DNA from: Chthonomonadaceae bacterium
Lineage (GTDB): Bacteria > Armatimonadota > Chthonomonadetes > Chthonomonadales > Chthonomonadaceae
Direction: 5' to 3'
Length of the DNA stretch: 40,826 nt
NCBI GenBank assembly: GCA_027450145.1
Contig: DAIDKH010000040.1
Coordinates: forward strand, 1 to 40,826
Position 1 is the stretch's first letter; every line of letters starts with the position of its first letter. Shown one piece after another: positions 23,470 through 30,038 of this stretch. A model generated the notes under the pieces. It was not told the DNA's origin, did no database searches, and worked only from the letters and a program-made list of their open reading frames with translations. The translations under genes were made by a program, and so were the position numbers.

Positions 23470-24765
23470 TTACTGCTTCTCAACCACTGAATGCACGGCT
23501 GTCTTACTAAACGTAGATGCGCGGGGTATAAGGTGCGACCTTAACCGCACCTGTAATCCCTGTTTGTCTCCTCGTAGAGCGCGCAACAGAAGCCGTCCCG
23601 CCTCCTCTCCCATCTCTTCCACAGGTGGACGTACGGTGGTGAGGCCAAGAGTACAAGATCGTGAATCGTCATCAAATCCCACAAGGCCGAAATCAGTTCC
23701 ACAGGCAAGTCCTGCATGAGCGGCAGATTCAATGACTACATAGGCAATGTCATCGTTTGGAGCAATGATCCCAGTTCGAATAAGGGGCTCGTTCCGAAGC
23801 TGCTCCATGAGTGTAGGTAGCATCTCGCGCACGCTCTCTGTGCTGGCCTTAACGAGATACGGTGATCTATTGTTTTCGTGCGGAAATAGCTGCAGTATTC
23901 TCTGTGATGCGCGGGAGTGACGCAGCGCACTCCTCACACCTTCCACGCGTTCATCTAGCCATTGTTCCTCGAATGGCCTCAACATCACTATTCGATCATA
24001 GCCGCTGCGTAGCAAATGGGTTGCGGCCTGATACCCTGCGTAGCGGTTGTCGTAATAGACCTGTGCTAATGGGGGCGGAATTTCGTGCCAAGAGAGGTAG
24101 ACAACCGGTATCTCCTCAATATTTACAGCACTAAGCACTTCGTCCGACATATCCCGTGAGTCACATAGGCCAACTACCGCAATGGCGCTTACACCCATGG
24201 TGCGCAGTTCCGCAATGGCAGCCGGCATGGAAACTGCGTTGCCGTCATCGAAGCCGCGGGTATAAGGTCCTAAGCTAGCCGGGTATCTGTCAAAAAAATA
24301 GGAGGATCCGCCTGCCGCCGAAAAGGCCTGCTCAAGGGCACGAATGGCCAATCGTGCCCACATGCTACCCACATCGGCAGAGGCCGACGGATCGATTAGC
24401 GCAGTGGATACAATCCCCAGGCGTAACTCACTGGTAAACGTTGCGCCTGTTGAACTATGCACTACCGCCGTAGATGGGTCAGGCGCACCACTGATGTTTG
24501 CATGAGCCACCGCGAGATCCGAGGTACGAACGGTCTGTGCAACGAACGTGCCTTTGCGGTCTACGGTTTCCAACAGGCCCTCGGTTATGAGGTTCGATAT
24601 TGCTTGTTGCACCGTGGACAGGGCTACGGCATATTCCCTCGCCAGGTTGTGGCGACTGGCCAACATGGCACCCGGTGCGAGTGCGCCAGAAAGTATTCGG
24701 CTGCGTATATCGTTTTCAACTCGCTGATAAGCTGGCGCCCGGCTTATCTTGTTGTCATCGGCCAT
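23470..24765 (-). CDS. GntR-LacI hybrid transcription regulator
   Basis: 431 residues, ATG at 24765. The N-terminal winged helix of GntR type covers about residues 10-80 (YQRVENDIRSRILSGALAPG, LAREYAVALSTVQQAISNLI, EGLLETVDRKGTFVA). From about 110 a LacI-like periplasmic-binding fold follows (LRLGIVSTALIDPSA, PVVYLSWHEIPPP, IIAPNDDIAYVVIESA, FGLVGFDDDSRSCTLGLTTV, RPPVEEMGEEAGRLLLRAL). This is the AraR-like design: a sugar-type ligand releases DNA. A perfect consensus promoter precedes it (24829-24857), and the palindrome at 24814-24825 overlaps the expected start, so self-repression is likely. It heads the pseudopilin/lipoprotein/GH99 cluster. Confidence 0.92.
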   Translation of the reverse strand: MADDNKISRAPAYQRVENDIRSRILSGALAPGAMLASRHNLAREYAVALSTVQQAISNLITEGLLETVDRKGTFVAQTVRTSDLAVAHANISGAPDPSTAVVHSSTGATFTSELRLGIVSTALIDPSASADVGSMWARLAIRALEQAFSAAGGSSYFFDRYPASLGPYTRGFDDGNAVSMPAAIAELRTMGVSAIAVVGLCDSRDMSDEVLSAVNIEEIPVVYLSWHEIPPPLAQVYYDNRYAGYQAATHLLRSGYDRIVMLRPFEEQWLDERVEGVRSALRHSRASQRILQLFPHENNRSPYLVKASTESVREMLPTLMEQLRNEPLIRTGIIAPNDDIAYVVIESAAHAGLACGTDFGLVGFDDDSRSCTLGLTTVRPPVEEMGEEAGRLLLRALRGDKQGLQVRLRSHLIPRASTFSKTAVHSVVEKQ

Positions 24766-24813
24766 TTGTAACCCCGTCTATGCTAGCTGCTGTCATAACA
24801 GAAAAGATACAAC

Positions 24814-24825
24814 TATATCGATACA
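24814..24825. promoter_or_regulatory. Candidate regulator operator, site 1
   Basis: Minus strand TGTATCGATATA, centred on TCGA with half-site TGTATC (one mismatch in the other arm). A second GATACA copy lies at 24806-24811. It overlaps the expected transcript start of the GntR-LacI gene, a typical repressor position. See also site 2 at 20852-20865. Confidence 0.5.
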
Positions 24826-24828
24826 GAC

Positions 24829-24857
24829 ATTATACGCACACAGGTTGTTCTTGTCAA
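24829..24857 (-). promoter_or_regulatory. Perfect consensus promoter of the GntR-LacI gene
   Basis: Minus strand: TTGACA (24857-24852), a 17-base spacer, TATAAT (24834-24829). Both hexamers match the sigma-70 consensus in full. Such a strong promoter fits a gene held down by its own repressor. Confidence 0.92.
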
Positions 24858-25087
24858 GCAAATTGGCTGCACGAACTTTGCAATTGTACGCTCAGTGCGT
24901 GCAGAGCATTGAAGTAATAATCAGCGTCATCAAGTAATGTAAGAATCGCAGCAATCACTTATTTTGCAGGAGCCTTGTACCCAGCCTCAAAGGCTGAAAT
25001 ACTTGCAATCCTAAAGTACAATCCTCGCGCGCTACAGTGGGGTTTACTATAATGTGGTTAGAATAATGGTGAGGTACCTCGCTTACA
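24858..25087. other. Divergent intergenic, -10 for the heptose-rhamnose operon
   Basis: TATAAT at 25048-25053 is 35 bases before the ATG at 25088. No good -35 is seen at 16-18 bases. Nothing else recognised apart from a short GAGCCTTG...CAAAGGCT partial repeat near 24970-24998. Confidence 0.4.
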
Positions 25088-25603
25088 ATGTTTGCAGTAG
25101 TTTATGGAGGAGATTTGGGAACAGTAATAGAAGATTGGATTGAGCTCAAACGATGTCTCGATGACCACGTAATGCACAACCAGACGGTAGTTTCCACGAA
25201 TGGCGTGTTCGATATACTACACGTAGGGCATGTGCGGGTGCTTCAGAGCGCACGAAGCTTGGGTGACCTGTTGGTAGTGGGCATTAATAGCGATGCGTCT
25301 GTAAAGAGGCTAAAGGGTTCTGCACGGCCGTTTGTTCCTCAGAATGAGCGAGCCGAGGTTCTTGCGGCACTGGCGTGCGTTTCCTATGTCACGATCTTTA
25401 ATGAAGATACACCCATAGAGATGCTGAGGGTACTTAAGCCCATGATACACACCAAAGGGGGTGACTACCAGGTGGAGACCATGCCGGAGACCCCTGTAAT
25501 GCGCGAGTGGGGTGGAAAGGTCGTGTCACTTCCGTTCGTTCCGGGGAAGAGTACAACGCGCCTGGCGCAACTAATCGAATTGGCAGGAAAAAAACCGTCA
25601 TGA
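25088..25603 (+). CDS. rfaE2: Nucleotidyltransferase, HldE C-terminal/RfaE2 type
   Basis: 171 residues, ATG at 25088. The cytidylyltransferase-like motif NGVFDILHVGHVRVLQSA (HxGH at about residue 47) binds nucleotide, and GINSDASVKRLKGSARPF matches ADP-heptose synthase domains. The usual reaction moves AMP from ATP to D-glycero-beta-D-manno-heptose 1-phosphate for surface glycan precursors. The about 30-residue lead before the motif is a little longer than common; an internal start is possible, though no better ribosome site is seen. The kinase half of HldE is absent. The stop overlaps the start of the following dTDP-rhamnose reductase type gene by four bases, so both belong to one sugar-nucleotide operon. 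Confidence 0.9.
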   Translation: MFAVVYGGDLGTVIEDWIELKRCLDDHVMHNQTVVSTNGVFDILHVGHVRVLQSARSLGDLLVVGINSDASVKRLKGSARPFVPQNERAEVLAALACVSYVTIFNEDTPIEMLRVLKPMIHTKGGDYQVETMPETPVMREWGGKVVSLPFVPGKSTTRLAQLIELAGKKPS

Positions 25604-26496
25604 GAATTCTGGTTACAGGCGCGAACGGAATGCTTGGCATAGACCTCTGCAACGTATTGAGCGATGCCGGCCACATCGTAACTCGGACGGATATCAACGT
25701 TCGTCCAGGTTTAGAGACTGCAGCATGGGTGCCGCTAGACATTACCGATGCCATGGCGGTGCAGACTGCCGTAGAGTCATGCAAAGCCGAAGCAGTTATT
25801 CATCCCGCGGCATTCACGAACGTGGACGGGTGCGAAAAGGACCCCGACACCGCATTTAGGATTAACGCGCTGGGAACGTGGTGTGTCGCTGCCGCTTGCG
25901 CAAAACTCCAGATACCGATTACCTACATAAGTACTGACTTTGTATTTGACGGAACAAAAACAACACCTTACACAGAATTTGATCCGGTAAACCCGATCAA
26001 CCACTATGGCGCAAGTAAATTGGCAGGTGAACGCATCGTGGAGAGGCTTTGTTATCGCCATTTCATTGTGCGAACACAGTGGTTGAACGGCGCGTATGGC
26101 CGAAGTTTTGCATCTATAATGCTCGACCTTGCTAAAACGCGCACCGAATGGGAAGTTGTAGGCGATCAGATTGGAAGCCCCACGTTTACATTAGATCTTG
26201 CACGAACAATTACAGCGCTTCAATCCAGCAGTTTATACGGAACCTACCATGTGGCGAATCGCGGTGAATGTTCCTGGCATACGTTTGCAACAACAATCCT
26301 GCAGATGTCTGGCATTAAGGGGATTACACTTCACCCTATACCTGCCAGCCAGTGGCCATCTCCCACCCGAAGGCCCGCGTATTCCACACTGCGCCGTTAC
26401 AGCCTAGAGCTGCAGGGCCGCGACGATCTGCGCCCATGGCAGGAGGCACTGGAAGAGTTCCTTAAACACCGAACAGACATTAGTGGGCCCGGGTAA
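25600..26496 (+). CDS. rfbD: dTDP-4-dehydrorhamnose reductase family protein
   Basis: 298 residues from ATG 25600, which overlaps the preceding stop (ATGA); a frame starting at 25507 would run inside the previous gene and is rejected. NAD(P) loop GANGMLGIDL, then PAAFTNVDGCEKDP, STDFVFDGTKTTPY and the catalytic Tyr-Lys in NHYGASKLAGER. These are typical of RfbD, which makes dTDP-L-rhamnose from the 4-keto sugar. The C-terminal part GTYHVANRGECSWHTFA and RRPAYSTL agrees with RfbD rather than a general epimerase. The other three rml genes are not in the window, so the exact nucleotide sugar is not certain. Confidence 0.9.
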   Translation: MRILVTGANGMLGIDLCNVLSDAGHIVTRTDINVRPGLETAAWVPLDITDAMAVQTAVESCKAEAVIHPAAFTNVDGCEKDPDTAFRINALGTWCVAAACAKLQIPITYISTDFVFDGTKTTPYTEFDPVNPINHYGASKLAGERIVERLCYRHFIVRTQWLNGAYGRSFASIMLDLAKTRTEWEVVGDQIGSPTFTLDLARTITALQSSSLYGTYHVANRGECSWHTFATTILQMSGIKGITLHPIPASQWPSPTRRPAYSTLRRYSLELQGRDDLRPWQEALEEFLKHRTDISGPG

Positions 26497-26497
26497 A

Positions 26498-26517
26498 GGC
26501 TTTACAACAGCAAAGCC
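26498..26517 (+). terminator. Short hairpin after rfbD
   Basis: GGCTTT (26498-26503) and AAAGCC (26512-26517) begin one base after the stop codon, followed by GAGTTTCG. A weak terminator; the GH4 gene downstream may still be reached by read-through. Confidence 0.45.
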
Positions 26518-26582
26518 GAGTTTCGAACTATTACATTGCTCTGCCTCACCTTCTGTGGCAGAAGCATACGAGGACATTTACA

Positions 26583-27881
26583 TTGCCTAAGATCACCTTC
26601 ATTGGCGCGGGAAGTACTGTTTTCGCCAAAAACTTAATGGGCGATATTCTCTCATTTCCCGAGCTTGCGGATTCGCATATCAGCTTGATGGATATAGATG
26701 GCGATCGTCTCAGCACTTCTGCGGTAGTTGCCCACAAAGTCGCGGCTGCAGTTGGCGCTCGTCCTACAATTACAACGCATACCGATCGCCGAGAGGCCCT
26801 GGAAGGTGCCGACTACGCCATCAATATGATTCAGGTTGCTGGCTACAAACCTGGGACTGTAACGGACTTTGAGATACCCAAGAAATACGGCCTGCGACAA
26901 ACGATAGCCGATACGCTGGGTATTGGCGGTATTATGCGCGCCTTGCGAACCATCCCCGTCATGCTTTCCATGGTAAAGGATATGGAGGAGGTTGCTGCAA
27001 AAGGAATTACGTTCCTTAACTACGTAAACCCTATGGCGATGAACACCTGGGCAGTCTCGCGGGCTAGTAAGGTGCCAGTGGTTGGGCTTTGCCATAGTGT
27101 GCAGGGCACAGCAGAGCAGCTTGCACATGATATTGGCGTTCCTATCGGCGAGATAAACTATCTGTGCGCGGGAATTAACCACATGGCGTTCTACACCAAG
27201 TTTGAGCGCAACGGTGAAGACCTTTATCCGCTAATTCGGCAGGTAGTAGCGGAAGGGCGAGTTCCAAACTGGAATCGAGTACGCTATGAAATGTTGACGC
27301 GGCTCGGTTATTTCGTAACGGAGTCCTCAGAGCACTTTGCTGAGTACTGTCCATATTTCATCAAGTCTGGCCACCCCGAGCTAATCGACAGATTCAACGT
27401 TCCCCTTGACGAGTATATTCGCCGATGCGAAAACCAGTTGGCTGGCTGGCACAAGATGAAAGCAGAATATGAGGGCGAGGCACCCATCGAAGTTCATCGC
27501 AGTCATGAATACGGCTCCCTTATCATTCACTCATTGGAAACCGGACAACCCCGAGTCGTGTACGGCAATGTGCCTAACCGCGGGCTTATTGATAACTTGC
27601 CCCAAGACTGCTGTGTTGAGGTGCCAGTTCTGGTTGACAAATCAGGGTTGCAACCAACACATATCGGGGCTCTGCCGCCGCAGCTCGCAGCACTCATGCA
27701 GACAAACATTAACGTTCAGGCACTCACGGTTGAGGCCGCGTTAACCGGCAAGAAGGAACATGTCTATCATGCCGCAATGATGGATCCGCATACAGCAGCC
27801 GAATTAACTCTGGATGACATATTCGCTATGGTTGACGAGCTCATCGAGGCTCACGGAAGTTACATACCGGAGCTTCATTAA
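26583..27881 (+). CDS. Family 4 glycoside hydrolase (alpha-galactosidase/glucosidase type)
   Basis: 432 residues. TTG start at 26583 with GAGG nine bases upstream. NAD loop ITFIGAGSTVFAKNLMGDIL is at the very N-terminus. The metal and catalytic positions of GH4 are visible as CHSVQGT (about residue 175) and CAGINHMAFY (about 203), with NYVNPMAMNTWAV. GH4 enzymes are unusual: they use NAD and a divalent metal and cleave by oxidation-elimination. The form NYVNPMAMNT and CHSVQGT fits MelA-like alpha-galactosidases and alpha-glucosidases; substrate is not fixed. No signal peptide, so it acts on imported oligosaccharides in the cytoplasm. Lies 86 bases after rfbD on the same strand; its transcript ends at the hairpin 28020-28057. 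Confidence 0.93.
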   Translation: MPKITFIGAGSTVFAKNLMGDILSFPELADSHISLMDIDGDRLSTSAVVAHKVAAAVGARPTITTHTDRREALEGADYAINMIQVAGYKPGTVTDFEIPKKYGLRQTIADTLGIGGIMRALRTIPVMLSMVKDMEEVAAKGITFLNYVNPMAMNTWAVSRASKVPVVGLCHSVQGTAEQLAHDIGVPIGEINYLCAGINHMAFYTKFERNGEDLYPLIRQVVAEGRVPNWNRVRYEMLTRLGYFVTESSEHFAEYCPYFIKSGHPELIDRFNVPLDEYIRRCENQLAGWHKMKAEYEGEAPIEVHRSHEYGSLIIHSLETGQPRVVYGNVPNRGLIDNLPQDCCVEVPVLVDKSGLQPTHIGALPPQLAALMQTNINVQALTVEAALTGKKEHVYHAAMMDPHTAAELTLDDIFAMVDELIEAHGSYIPELH

Positions 27882-28019
27882 CTGCGCTATCTTGACTCAT
27901 CGACGTGGCGGGCACACATCACACGGCGCATTGTTGTATCAACAGCACAATCTTTATTTAATTAGCATTATGATTGAAAGATACAATGCCGTCCGTCATT
28001 AAGCAATTGAGAACCTGCT

Positions 28020-28057
28020 TAGCTGACCTAACATTTTAACTAATGCAAGGTCAGCTA
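28020..28057 (+). terminator. Hairpin after the GH4 gene
   Basis: Perfect 10-base arms TAGCTGACCT (28020-28029) and AGGTCAGCTA (28048-28057), loop 18 bases. No T-run follows. It separates the GH4 gene from the downstream membrane-protein pair. Confidence 0.65.
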
Positions 28058-28142
28058 CGCAATAACCAACACAAAAATACTCGATTGGTACAGCTTAGCC
28101 CAAGTTTTGGTATTTTATGACTTATTAGTGGAGGCTACGTGT

Positions 28143-28739
28143 ATGACGAATAAATGTGGCGTCGCACCCAAGGACACGATTACCAATATCATCCTGTTCT
28201 TTATCATTGTCCTCCTCGTTGTGTACGTTGCAGAACATCAGGCTGAACGAAGGTTCCTATCCGCCCAGAGTACCTTTAGTGCTCCGATTGTATTCGGGCG
28301 TTCCAAGGCACTAATAACGCCAACTAGCCCAGTCGTTGCTCCTCTCATTCGTGCCGCGCGAATTGAGCGCGCAGACCTGCGAAAATTGACTTACACAAAT
28401 CGAAAAATCATGCGGCTAGTTCTGACCGGAAGGCCATATGATGTCGCCATAAATCGACGGTTGTTACACGCGATACCCCACAACGCCCCGTTCTCACTAC
28501 GAGCGAATAATATTTCCTTTCAGTGGTTAAAGCGATTGGTCAAGCGTGCTAACCCTGGCGAGACGACAATGACGTTCTTCGACGAACCAGTTCGGTTGTC
28601 CAGTGCTCACAACGGCTATACCGTGAGTATCTGTCTCTCTGGATTGACATATTTGAACGCGGTCGGTAATGCCACTCCTACCTTAGTGGAAGCGGCATTG
28701 AAGCGATATTCGTTTCTAAATGAAGGGCTGCCTCACTAG
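28143..28739 (+). CDS. Single-TM protein of unknown function, paralogue A
   Basis: 198 residues from ATG 28143, eight bases after GGAGG; an ATG twelve codons earlier has no site. Short cytoplasmic start MTNKCGVAPKDTITN, then a TM helix at about 16-32 (IILFFIIVLLVVYVAEHQ). The rest is outside the cytoplasm, basic and strand-rich: FSLRANNISFQWLKRLVKRA, TVSICLSGLTYLNAVGNATP and KRYSFLNEG. The segments SFQWL, CLSGLTYLN and RYSFLNEG have counterparts in the following gene (AFRWL, YLSGRVYLY, RYRFLTSD), so they are diverged paralogues. Layout recalls pseudopilin-like or minor secretion components, but no prepilin cut site is present. Function unknown. Confidence 0.78.
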   Translation: MTNKCGVAPKDTITNIILFFIIVLLVVYVAEHQAERRFLSAQSTFSAPIVFGRSKALITPTSPVVAPLIRAARIERADLRKLTYTNRKIMRLVLTGRPYDVAINRRLLHAIPHNAPFSLRANNISFQWLKRLVKRANPGETTMTFFDEPVRLSSAHNGYTVSICLSGLTYLNAVGNATPTLVEAALKRYSFLNEGLPH

Positions 28740-28865
28740 ATGTACCATTACTTTGGAGAATTTCGTCCGATCACCCAATAGATTGAAATATCTGCGAGGC
28801 AGGAGTCTACATAGAATAGCTTCTGACCAGCGAGCAGAACGACTTCGGACCGTTGACTTGTACTA

Positions 28866-28879
28866 GCCTCAGTTGAGGC
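28866..28879. promoter_or_regulatory. 14-base palindrome before paralogue B
   Basis: GCCTCAGTTGAGGC is a palindrome with 6-base arms, 22 bases upstream of the GTG start. Possible operator or small hairpin; nothing in the window identifies its protein. Confidence 0.35.
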
Positions 28880-28900
28880 CGGTGTGTAGGAGAAAACAGC

Positions 28901-29683
28901 GTGAAATCCGCACCACTTAATGGAAAAGCCGTCGTAGCCTACCTAGGGTTAGCTGCCCTGTTAATCGCCGTGGTAGGTGCGTCGTGGTGGTTGAAGCCGG
29001 CCAACAAGCCACAAAAAACTATGGGGCTTCCTCTATTTAAGTACCGGTTTGACGGGGCTAGTCCTGGGGACCCGCCAGTGCAGCAGCTTGTTATTGCTGC
29101 TGGTACCATGCGAACGCGGCTTAGGCTGTTGGCTAAAAACAGGAAGCCAGCAATGCTTAAGCTACTCGATCCACAGTCAAGCGAGACTGCCAGCCTCGCA
29201 AGCATGCTCAAGAGACTTCCTTCAACACCGCCTGTGCGAATGTCCGCCGACGGTCTCGCTTTTCGTTGGTTGCCACGGGCATCGCGAACCGCTGACTATT
29301 CCGCAACCGGTAGCGTTACCTTACATCATAAGGGTGCCGAAATCAAATCAGACGCGAGCACCGCGTATAAGGAAGGTGAAGGAAGGGATCTCGCATTAGC
29401 CATCTCATTAAACCAGGGGTATTTGCACTCTATAGTGTATCTCAGCGGCCGCGTGTATCTATACCAGGAAAATGAAAAGGCGCCAGGAAAGCACGACCTA
29501 CAGGTCTACCATCGATATCGATTTCTAACTAGTGACCCAGCCGCGAAGCGATTCCCCATGACGCGCAACGCCGCAGTACTTCTGGGTCCCATTAGGCCGA
29601 TTGGCTTTCCAGAATCCATTCCGAAGCAGGTTGGCGCATCTCCCCTGCATACGCCTCCATTAAGTGCAAAGCCTCCGCGGTAG
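28901..29683 (+). CDS. Single-TM protein of unknown function, paralogue B
   Basis: 260 residues, GTG start with AGGAG nine bases upstream. TM helix about 10-31 (AVVAYLGLAALLIAVVGASWWL). The outer part contains VRMSADGLAFRWLPRA, SVTLHHKGAE, LHSIVYLSGRVYLYQENE and VYHRYRFLTSDPAAKRFP, matching paralogue A in order and spacing, plus a Pro-rich C-terminal tail (GASPLHTPPLSAKPPR). The gap from paralogue A is 161 bases, so it may have its own promoter. The last 92 bases overlap the 3' end of the convergent YkgJ gene, so that part of the tail is encoded opposite another protein. No family recognised. Confidence 0.77.
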   Translation: MKSAPLNGKAVVAYLGLAALLIAVVGASWWLKPANKPQKTMGLPLFKYRFDGASPGDPPVQQLVIAAGTMRTRLRLLAKNRKPAMLKLLDPQSSETASLASMLKRLPSTPPVRMSADGLAFRWLPRASRTADYSATGSVTLHHKGAEIKSDASTAYKEGEGRDLALAISLNQGYLHSIVYLSGRVYLYQENEKAPGKHDLQVYHRYRFLTSDPAAKRFPMTRNAAVLLGPIRPIGFPESIPKQVGASPLHTPPLSAKPPR

Positions 29684-30038
29684 GCAGGACGCGTTCAACC
29701 TTGTCGATCGGGCACGGCATCCATTCCACATGCCCCATCAATCTGCACATAAGCGGGCGAACGGAATAAATCATACACGACTCGGTTTCCATGTCAAAGT
29801 ACCGACACATTGCAACAGTAACACCATCACCAAGGTCAACCGTTTTGTCCTGATGTTCGACTCGTCGCAATGCCTCAAGTTCGTCACCGGATAGTGTCTC
29901 AATGTGCCTGGAAACTGCGGCCCATTCGGTTGGTGCAAAAGGCACCTCGCTTGAGCAGCGTAAACTGCATTTTCTGCAGCCGTTGCAAGGACTGAAGTTA
30001 AGCTTTGTTGTGACCGCGAGATAGAGAGGCTCACTCAA
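29592..30038 (-). CDS. YkgJ-family cysteine-cluster protein
   Basis: 148 residues. The TTG start overlaps the TGA of the cyclase-STAND gene (TTGA), so translation is coupled. An N-terminal cluster CNGCRKCSLRC supplies Cys18, 21, 24 and 28; further Cys follow in AMCRYFDMETESCMIYSVRP, LMCRLMG and MPCP. The string C-x-IYxxRPxxCR is the YkgJ signature; the family is thought to bind zinc or an Fe-S cluster, and no reaction is established. It is the last gene of the SpoVR operon and its 3' end overlaps the convergent paralogue B by 92 bases. Confidence 0.85.
   Translation of the reverse strand: MSEPLYLAVTTKLNFSPCNGCRKCSLRCSSEVPFAPTEWAAVSRHIETLSGDELEALRRVEHQDKTVDLGDGVTVAMCRYFDMETESCMIYSVRPLMCRLMGHVEWMPCPIDKVERVLPTAEALHLMEAYAGEMRQPASEWILESQSA

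Noticed and set aside
25507-25599. Upstream extension of the rfbD-type gene
   Set aside because: It lies inside rfaE2 in another frame; the overlapping ATGA start at 25600 has the normal NAD loop next to it.
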